From Isotricha intestinalis (taxonomy: Eukaryota; Ciliophora; Litostomatea; Vestibuliferida; Isotrichidae): a stretch of 14,445 nt of DNA. Location of the stretch: contig JAJJLU010000906.1 in NCBI GenBank assembly GCA_023807065.1, forward strand, positions 1-14,445. Direction: 5' to 3'. The stretch's first letter is position 1; each line of letters begins with the position of its first letter. Below the pieces are notes generated by a model that saw only the letters and a program-made list of their open reading frames with translations, did no database searches and was not told the origin of the DNA. Of this stretch, positions 12,101-14,445 are shown piece by piece. Made by a program: the position numbers and the translations under genes.

Positions 12101-13807
12101 GAAGTAGATAAAGAAGAAGAAAATTATTATCCTGTTATTTTTATGCCAATATTTGTTAAAATAGAAGATATTGAAAATGAATTTTTATTTGAAAAAAAAG
12201 AAAACTCCTTAAAAAATAATATAAATGAAATAACAAATAATTCAATTAATTATCCTATATTATCTGTCTTTATTAATAATTATGCAAAAATAAAAGAAGG
12301 AAAAAGTTTTCAAAATAAAGTAAAAAATATTATAATAATGAATGACTTTGAAAATTCCTTGTTAAATTACTTTAATTTTATGCAACGTTTAAATAGGAAT
12401 AGTGCAAATAAAATATTGTTAGAACAAGAAATTGAGTTTTTAAGAGATAAAATCTGTATTGAAGATAATTATGAGAAATTTAAAAAAATGTGGAATTCTG
12501 AATTTTCGAATTTTGAATATGAAATAAATAATGAAAAAATAAAAATGAAAAAAATAGATTCTTCAACATTAATAGAAGATATTTTAATGGATAATAAACA
12601 AGAAGAAGGAGGAAGACAAATTACAGAAATGTATAAAAAATTAATTAAATCACAAAATGATTTAATTGAAGAATTCATTAAAAGTTTAAATAAATATATT
12701 GAAATGTTAAAAAGTTTAAAATTAAAAAATAATGAATTTGATATTCAATATAAAATTAAAGAAATAAATTATCTTATACAAGAATTAAATATTGAACATT
12801 CAATAAATATACAAAATATAACAGAAAAAGAAATAATTAATTTAGAAAAAATAAATATAGAAACTTTTCAAAATTTTGAAAGTTTAATTTATGGATTTTC
12901 AAAAAGGAAATGCTTAACAAATAATTTAACATTAAATTATAATGAATATGATAAATTTGAAATAAATTATGAATTAATAGAAAAATACATAAGAAAATGT
13001 TTATTAAATGGAAAACGATATTTTAACTATGATTTAAAATATATAAATTACAAATCAGAATTTTCAGATGATAATTTTACTTCAAATTTAAATGAATTAA
13101 TATCAACATTTGGTTATGAGCCTTTATCAAAAGAAAAAAAAGAAAAAATAGAAAATAATGAAAATTTACCTTCAATAATATCATCTTTAGAACAATTAAT
13201 ATTTTATATAAATCATAATTCTTTTAAAGCAAATGATTCACTTTTAGAAGTTTCAAATTCTGCTAAAACAGTAGCTAATTTAACTAAAGAATTTGATAAA
13301 TTAATAAATGAAAATAATTTTTTTATTAAAGATTTACCTGGATTATATGATTTTATAGAAGAAAAAATATTTCCTCAAACAAAAGAAAATGCAAAAAATC
13401 AAATTTATATGTTTGATTTAGGAGAAGGTGTTCTTTCAGATATTATAAAAAATAAAATAGATAAAGTTTTATTTGATAATGTATACATTCATAAAGATAC
13501 TTTATTAAGAGTTTTAAGGAAATTTACTATTAAGAATTTATTAAGTGATGAAAGTAGTGTTAATTCTGATGACAATTTATTTGAATGTCTTCAGAAAGAT
13601 CAAGGATTATGGATTTATCAAAAAAAAAATAATATTAATGATATTAAACAAAGAAGTTTAGATTTTGAAAATATTAATCAATTATTTGTTAATCAATCTG
13701 CAATTTTAGTCAAACATACTGTTCTTTTTTATGAAAAATTAAATGGGGAAGATATTTCTAAGAAATATCAACAAAGGAAAGAAGATGAATTTAAATTATT
13801 AATATAA
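155..13807 (+). CDS. Giant RNF213/mysterin-like AAA+ ATPase without RING finger
   Basis: Encodes 4550 residues with no intron and ends on TAA. RNF213 is a cytosolic dynein-like AAA+ E3 ubiquitin ligase linked in animals to lipid droplets and antimicrobial ubiquitylation; the role here is unknown. Seen in order: helical N-terminal arm (about 1-1370) with a Lys/Glu-rich coiled-coil-like part near 631-730; degenerate AAA1 (about 1375-1500); AAA2 P-loop PGVGKS (1521-1526); charged Lys/Glu linker (about 1961-2050); AAA3 with GETGCGKT (2149-2156), VFLDEV (2213-2218) and AACNPY (2249-2254); AAA4 with GKPGYSKS (2519-2526), Walker B D2645/E2646, FVGISNW (2676-2682), MNRG (2689-2692) and DFHGARDFY (2749-2757); AAA5 with NNLEPIYPSLYD (2898-2909) and PFLNRFEK (2959-2966); then about 1500 helical residues. 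The intact AAA3 and AAA4 sites suggest active ATP hydrolysis. The protein is about 650 residues shorter than human RNF213, and the C-terminal part has only isolated cysteines, so neither a RING nor an RZ finger is visible. Midasin and dynein fit less well. Family assignment is firm; ligase activity is doubtful. Confidence 0.93.
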   Translation: MSIIENPSNFIYYGIKYKKLFKKEELKFKWGNNQISDLKYEIIGKDNLDKEDSTIVFYFQKNSDTNILEIINKNKQIKETIMSNFLFNIKLLNYSEIELSDYEQFKIYKQFIDIISPSSIELKQLLYDNCRNGINLETTDFILILELIDYYKGVNNKIVSTLFSSIPKNKNQIINKVELFNNKERYLKLIKEYQSEKYNISKFKSDNNLKEKGIVIMMIYLYICLDFNKFMNYYSLKFDKKNKKVFTKNKTLENIFIKEKLLKEKNFEKINRMLKNCNYFENYIFLLNECVKLSKKKIQIEMKDEYNISKEDNIEKIINDYKNIIKNYPELENNKKLNKIWNQYKFFFQSKRCISKLIQLKNVFKNPDDLINSINICINQTFTNLNISNMSLCDYIENNLCKNIDFLKGKINYFNLFKNIDQEEIDDNFINQFKKLNLKDLYDYISFSQFQSFFILSPSSFKNMEKILKLLDFNYNKENKEEFNSFKIFIESNISSFITIIKQYKEEDFDCLINIIKFYSNINSLDMNQIIKVLEEKLSNNYLIEIYLKLLEEDIIKDKKVNNLIINYLIEKCMKINKMNLIMEKISNPKYQKLIFQSKKIETPNENDFFIREEKISLTILKKFFEIEDLENNINIIKEGYGKEIIKKTKEIKEIINERKISNHLAENIIKLKEENEELLNSRLKLIYYKNEEQINLNNIKNDLIKYIKEKKEIKSNINKIYNYLKEFFINDERIKIYKTLQEELSKVKLNEYQKIIKKAITYETLKEIGNIINSYKKSKIFMTIFKNKKEKLRNDEALSETILMYNQFLEIIYNNNLMTLEKNEELLELISSSFKNYDELKECLKVITILETEDNEKSSEELYNKINEDTIEKIFLFHRKYELRDLMRTLEKFFRVFGNNKIFLEECEQLNKYLMEKNIQKNFLKIKNIIFKWDKNLFTQKQNYEILLNELFKNEQVINFIKEKSEDDIRNLKELIDPSLSQIITDEDINQLADLIKLKDEIKEKANCENFFKDLSSFITNNYKNKNDISQVINQIKNISNKILDLIEIYNKKLDKNVYAESKFDSISKSGIFDIIFKQKKGYKCFVISDKIIDKEKLNNKTLDYNKKEKEELFEREYIINPNLQIKDSFFEIKQLKDILLLIKKEESIEKIEIKKNVIRIIEDVEKILLKLRNIMNRGIDEERYFHLQINLSRGENEELSKKDEKKNKLNLLINESWFIKSKNKILIAKSKENKPKSVKELINYLEYIEEVQIKKEKECYENNPIIRLIYGTQFNTIYKYVKNNINKEDKKSNLEDKDIEEEITFLNKYITNNKIERINIKYNQLIKEKNISLDIYETVKDYINYITKNIENIDKLTEYSEIKLKEEGKKKKGFFPYPFPSKNPEIEALKCFKMLTNNLPIAQNILICNENISNEEICSFLYRVFYEKHNRLYIIINSDKLNIEKAKYLIYLIKELYNKIEKKMNSLLLFINNKESDLLEQIRELNGREKLDITELKNTLNINKEIKSNLIEVIYSFKPGVGKSKYIKNTLCKENKNYIYFPIGGDLNLEELLKRLKFALKKKNLGLHIDILESGSEETKELINDFLFSFLIMNYYSFNGSLCFYKNEDIKIKIEIPTSLNSSFIKYPILNYFHQKGIYKVSVEKFIIYSKEDIKLIELKNKEIEKRNIEKSEKEKKYKSYELSNKIIKLKILNNKEKYDKFMNENSLFLIENEIYVPKEEMKKKIEFDDNFIIFKKNITNKTDLICNYTEIPNNLDSNIQIACNYLFLLKNNKLNDINIFVFDHLKGKGINLEVLKNTKVTPEYINYLKKDYYDYGNSEIYKKILLETTLIKSIPENECRNLLLEYFIQESNLLENINKENINEKEYLKYQNEELSLDSFYQINSFINLFCSQLKIFSNQKTYYTNNIKNMIKLNVCPKEILIQFRPFIIESLKNNSNICGKSAFHSILKKQNEAIELLNKEKKKLKEEKKDNKEIKEEKIFENKKENDILAEEVISFNEILKDNDLIILNENEDGLTIISRLANQKYKNELELKEKKMEKKSEKMTISERYNLLNTLNTINPNTLEESKNENRIIPIKNYEELTQEEYIREIIKMVSNNLENEDDEQPRYIDELNEDYVFTHDNFIKMIMINLRMNANIPLVIMGETGCGKTSLIKALANLKKAEMIIFNIHAGIDNNKIINFVKENNLLEDEENIFKKNYKKIKNIWVFLDEVNTSNSLGLFSEMMIKKTILGKSIKKNVSFIAACNPYKKTDDNNKFHPGLNPNKYLDCNNIKKLAYSVNPLPYSLLNFVFYFGHLKDENEKKYIENMLEKSLNNLINHDKNIKVLNVEQLKIKVNRLKEIISKPIINAQNFVREKKGVSSVSLRDVNRFVHFFEWFYKMKMENFLEIKINILIDEFLIKEKEKNINYNNEEKKIELKKIINEIDEYIFASILGIYICYFLRLETNELREKLNEKMSEDFKIINFEIFCRHIVRNLINEIKIEKGIAKNRALLENLFALFICINNKIPLFLCGKPGYSKSLSLSIIEKAMRGKKSLSEKFKKLPEISRLTYQGSLTSTSEGVLNVFNNGRTKLKNNKIRMEIDYNELKQKIIKLKKEFKKLPYEKNNRNIEKQQDINSIKQQIENLPKIKDYIYMIYFDEMGLAEISPNNPLKVIHSQLEYEKEDEKLSFVGISNWTLDASKMNRGIYLSVSEPDEKDWIETAIEIANSYNENLGFKYEDIFKLLALSYYQFIHYNPLSDNIDFHGARDFYHLIKLTARNFVMKDNNEIDLNDYDIVRNSVQRNFGGYEGSIENFEKIIQNKQPYYNISNYINITKCIKDNINDKYSRYLMVISDTSKSQFLIKFFLNSINKENTFLLGSQFEKDLKSEEYTASLLQKIQVSMRNGNIIVMNNLEPIYPSLYDLFNQTFIKICERKYARITIGSSTDSLFEVDDNFRCIILVDNKKIIKQDKPFLNRFEKQIFSFKDLLTEEENNFAEEIYDILKTVVDPINRLKNYSIDLNNHLINFNLDEIRGIIYDNKGKNNEEIKKIIFQKISKIFSQDIMINIKYSSFNKKYNKEFKQIIEYYNTKPNNFNEFIESLNINNNNNDEIKKRRNIIFTFSKIFEGIEHEEISLRIIDNSDYEKLILDFIEQFFRSEKKKIMVIQLKQDYYYHLNHIQNLIDNYINENNINLLDRIKPKFITFIIHLNRELSKNKNREIDNIIISHLSPYNQIFIDNLKGENISITQFYDLDNKILFNNLEKKGELQSIKFFNKNSEFKSIIYQGFMRFSYKFLNEPPNNIIIINENRKEEIINKLTIKNYQELSTKILKLKEIEFCDLIQEKIIDVICTKEIKNVVFDIITEIKYRKKGIDFVSDIKEYMRDLLLKYLIKFIYKSENDGMLTSILFKKNKSEKIKDYLKYYIKNLIFEKEDISMDIRGNTVNIIFGLDIPLIYPNLFNIKILALTFSKKFKAIENKMRVKRIYDEYVEDIIFNFQKYFNENNIFNNVKSCNEIDKEDIEIFYDNYRNIFILDNMKETKNYNEILKFILETKFNDDKKLENYENIGEVILWIETYKYFIIELLKIINELLGNNLEELNKISEIINLRKKNEDNDLNIINIIKIEEPFYSIFEFLTYYIIEKREVFEEKIQFIEYSCDLFIQCIEELYIPSRSVFLLKSFIEVYKLFINNKPQFEKYINEVNEEIKNIRNNNIENMKNNWKIELEILKEHYNKIDFIISLFISKYRQTDKIEYRMFLIQMIIENDILLPNSQRFFSRVFYNRTSQINLDFMKEEREKEFIIFNENLNDEEIMNFLNDCVLYKNEESIKYELDNNKFVITNEKRKVLIQILLYVFQTKININENDLDEYVQIMKYISESIFDNNSEKNKKEINYIIYPNLTRIFMCSFLQIFIYKLFKKISENSQSIKPTTKKFFLSLEGFKKVWKYVQILMLKILYFNVLNKDMNKLEKELEEGNFSEFFPKIEGQNIETIINSFEVDKEEENYYPVIFMPIFVKIEDIENEFLFEKKENSLKNNINEITNNSINYPILSVFINNYAKIKEGKSFQNKVKNIIIMNDFENSLLNYFNFMQRLNRNSANKILLEQEIEFLRDKICIEDNYEKFKKMWNSEFSNFEYEINNEKIKMKKIDSSTLIEDILMDNKQEEGGRQITEMYKKLIKSQNDLIEEFIKSLNKYIEMLKSLKLKNNEFDIQYKIKEINYLIQELNIEHSINIQNITEKEIINLEKINIETFQNFESLIYGFSKRKCLTNNLTLNYNEYDKFEINYELIEKYIRKCLLNGKRYFNYDLKYINYKSEFSDDNFTSNLNELISTFGYEPLSKEKKEKIENNENLPSIISSLEQLIFYINHNSFKANDSLLEVSNSAKTVANLTKEFDKLINENNFFIKDLPGLYDFIEEKIFPQTKENAKNQIYMFDLGEGVLSDIIKNKIDKVLFDNVYIHKDTLLRVLRKFTIKNLLSDESSVNSDDNLFECLQKDQGLWIYQKKNNINDIKQRSLDFENINQLFVNQSAILVKHTVLFYEKLNGEDISKKYQQRKEDEFKLLI
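4264..4276 (+). repeat. 13-A homopolymer run inside the coding sequence
   Basis: Thirteen consecutive A bases finish a Gly codon and encode four Lys codons, immediately followed by GGA and a run of T. The frame remains open across it, giving EGKKKKGFFPYPFP, and the protein downstream keeps RNF213-like signatures, so the length as read is the in-frame one. Such a run is prone to polymerase or sequencing slippage; one base more or less would split the gene. It lies just at the start of the AAA1-like region, in what looks like a flexible lysine-rich linker. Confidence 0.9.
4277..5254 (+). other. AAA1 (degenerate) and AAA2 units of the RNF213-like protein
   Basis: Covers about residues 1375-1700; boundaries are approximate. 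The first part (around LPIAQNILICNENISNEEI) has the look of the degenerate, P-loop-less AAA1 of RNF213. It is followed by the AAA2 P-loop PGVGKS at 1521-1526, with the continuation SKYIKNTL resembling the family's AAA2 motif as I recall it. A HID triplet (1570-1572) stands where RNF213 has its Walker B-like strand, but the following residues lack the Asp-Glu pair. By analogy with the mammalian structure, AAA2 probably binds nucleotide for structural reasons instead of hydrolysing it; this is inference. Confidence 0.7.
6512..7414 (+). other. AAA3 unit, intact Walker A/B and sensor 1
   Basis: Covers about residues 2120-2420. The Walker A motif GETGCGKT (2149-2156) has catalytic-type K2155 and T2156. 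The Walker B motif is VFLDEV (2213-2218) with D2216/E2217, continuing as NTSNSLGLFSEMM, a signature of RNF213. Sensor 1 is AACNPY (2249-2254) with N2252. All residues needed for ATP binding and hydrolysis are present. In mammalian RNF213, AAA3 is one of the two hydrolytically competent sites (human K2426/E2488), so this unit is expected to be active. Confidence 0.88.
7622..8494 (+). other. AAA4 unit with family-specific Walker A GKPGYSKS
   Basis: Covers about residues 2490-2780. The P-loop GKPGYSKS (2519-2526) has Ser where most P-loops have Gly before the Lys; the same GKPGxSKS form is typical of RNF213 AAA4, so it is a family mark and not a defect. Walker B is YFDEMGLAEISP with D2645/E2646, followed by PLKVIHSQLE. 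FVGISNW (2676-2682) and MNRG (2689-2692) provide sensor and arginine-finger-type residues, and DFHGARDFYHLIK follows from 2749. This is the best-conserved block of the protein and the strongest evidence for the family. Confidence 0.92.
8612..10054 (+). other. AAA5 and AAA6-like region, no P-loops
   Basis: Covers about residues 2820-3300; boundaries are approximate. It begins with RYLMVISDTSKSQ and contains NNLEPIYPSLYD (2898-2909), followed by FNQTFIKICERKYARIT, and DKPFLNRFEK (2957-2966). These match the RNF213 AAA5 pattern recalled as NLxxLYESLYDALNQ and PLINRLEK. A later part around KPKFITFIIHLNREL fits AAA6. No GxxxxGK[ST] motif is present, as expected for these inactive units. The AAA6 assignment is weaker than AAA5. 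Confidence 0.7.
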
Positions 13808-13900
13808 TTATTTATTTATTATAAAGATAATTTTTTTCACATTTTTTTAAAATAAAATTAAATTAAAAAAATTAAGATATTTCAAATAAATTATTTTTCC
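13808..13900 (+). other. AT-rich 3' flank of the giant gene
   Basis: Begins directly after the TAA stop. The sequence is nearly pure A+T, with an AATAAA hexamer at 13851-13856, 44 bases past the stop, which could serve as a polyadenylation signal. In DNA this AT-rich the hexamer is expected often by chance, so this is only a candidate. No gene, hairpin or repeat is evident. Confidence 0.3.
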
Positions 13901-14444
13901 TTAACTGTTTTCAAATTTAGATATTAATAGATTATTATTTAATATCTTTCTTTTAGACATATGTTTTTCTATCATTAAATATCTTAATATTTTATTCTTT
14001 ATTAATTATTTGACTTAATTAGGAATTTGATAAATAGAAAAATCATTAATTTTTAATCTTTTTCCGGTTAATTGAGAGAATGGATTTTGTCATTGTTTTT
14101 CAATAAAATAATTTCTTATTATTGAAGATTTACATTTATTTTATGTTTGTTTAGAATATTATAAGTGATATTATCTTCATCAGATCCTATGGAATTTGGT
14201 TTTATGAATTGATTTAAGATAATAATATTTATGAATTTAATTTGAAAAATTATTTTTATTGGTTAAAATACCCTAATTTACATAATAGCATTATATGAAT
14301 AAAGCTAATTTCTAAAAAATTGAGTCAAGGAATTTTAAATTTTTAACAACAATCGAACTTATAGATTATAAAATTAACTTAAAATAGAAAATTTTCAAAT
14401 AATCCGAATTTTTCAAATCTAAAACTAATTTTAGTTGAAATATA
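13901..14444 (-). pseudogene. Possible decayed minus-strand gene, unknown function
   Basis: Read on the minus strand, the end of the window gives protein-like segments that hand over between frames. One frame (14444-14256) contains SFRFEKFGLFENFLF and LGYFNQ but is cut by TAA at 14381 and 14345 and TGA at 14327. A second (14262-14119, 47 codons) carries KPNSIGSDEDNITYNIL and ends in two TAA codons. A third (14140-13901) contains QNPFSQLTGKRLKINDF and has TGA at 14092 and TAA at 14017 and 14008, ending at TAA 13903. The mix of Gly, Ser, Asp, Pro, Thr and Gln in codons preferred by the main gene is unlike pure intergenic AT sequence. No start codon or splice pattern repairs it under the standard code. 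The family is not recognised. Alternatives are short introns, assembly errors, or chance; it may continue past the right edge. Confidence 0.35.
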
Positions 14445-14445
14445 G

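Noticed and set aside
12469..12678. Minus-strand open frame of 69 codons
   Set aside because: Antisense to the C-terminal part of the giant gene; no recognisable domain and no separate regulatory signals.
155..13807. Midasin/Rea1 or dynein heavy chain as the identity of the giant protein
   Set aside because: Both are multi-AAA giants, but midasin would show several consecutive canonical P-loops and a C-terminal MIDAS (DxSxS) domain, and dynein a microtubule-binding stalk. Here GETGCGKT, GKPGYSKS with FDEMGLAEISP, and the MNRG/DFHGARDFY block are RNF213 signatures.
13851..13856. AATAAA as a certain polyadenylation signal
   Set aside because: The position is plausible, but the hexamer is expected frequently by chance in flanks that are nearly all A and T.

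Overview
The window reads as the end of a eukaryotic, very probably ciliate macronuclear, chromosome. It opens at base 1 with a short run of C-rich telomere-type repeats (period CCCCAAT, G-strand ATTGGGG). It is extremely AT-rich, with coding regions dominated by Lys/Asn/Ile/Glu/Leu and Arg written almost only as AGA/AGG. Only about 135 bases separate the telomere from the first ATG, as expected of small, densely packed ciliate chromosomes. The main gene contains no internal TAA, TAG or TGA in 4550 codons and ends on TAA, so the standard code fits. This argues against Tetrahymena/Paramecium-like ciliates that read TAA/TAG as Gln. Together with the seven-base telomere unit it points, by inference, to a litostome such as a rumen trichostome. 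There is no matching telomere at the right edge, so the window is one end of a longer molecule or a truncated contig.

Layout: bases 1-20 telomere repeats; 21-154 AT-rich leader that must hold the promoter; 155-13807 one uninterrupted plus-strand gene for a 4550-residue protein; 13808-13900 AT-rich 3' flank; about 13901-14444 a minus-strand stretch that looks like a decayed gene, with protein-like segments broken by stops and frame changes.

The giant protein is a homologue of RNF213 (mysterin), the dynein-like AAA+ E3 ubiquitin ligase of animals. The assignment rests on ordered family signatures: a degenerate AAA1 followed by the AAA2 P-loop PGVGKS; an AAA3 unit with GETGCGKT, FLDEVNTSN and AACNPY; an AAA4 unit with GKPGYSKS, FDEMGLAEISP, FVGISNW, MNRG and DFHGARDFY; and an AAA5 unit with NNLEPIYPSLYD and PFLNRFEK. 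The order and spacing resemble human RNF213 (5207 residues). The C-terminal third, however, shows no RING finger and no RZ-type zinc finger: cysteines there are few and unpaired. The protein therefore looks like an RNF213-type AAA+ motor without the canonical ligase zinc modules.

No tRNA, rRNA, CRISPR array or transposase-like gene was recognised. The main points for a second look are the zinc-finger-free RNF213 architecture, the telomere unit and its closeness to the gene, and the decayed minus-strand sequence downstream.
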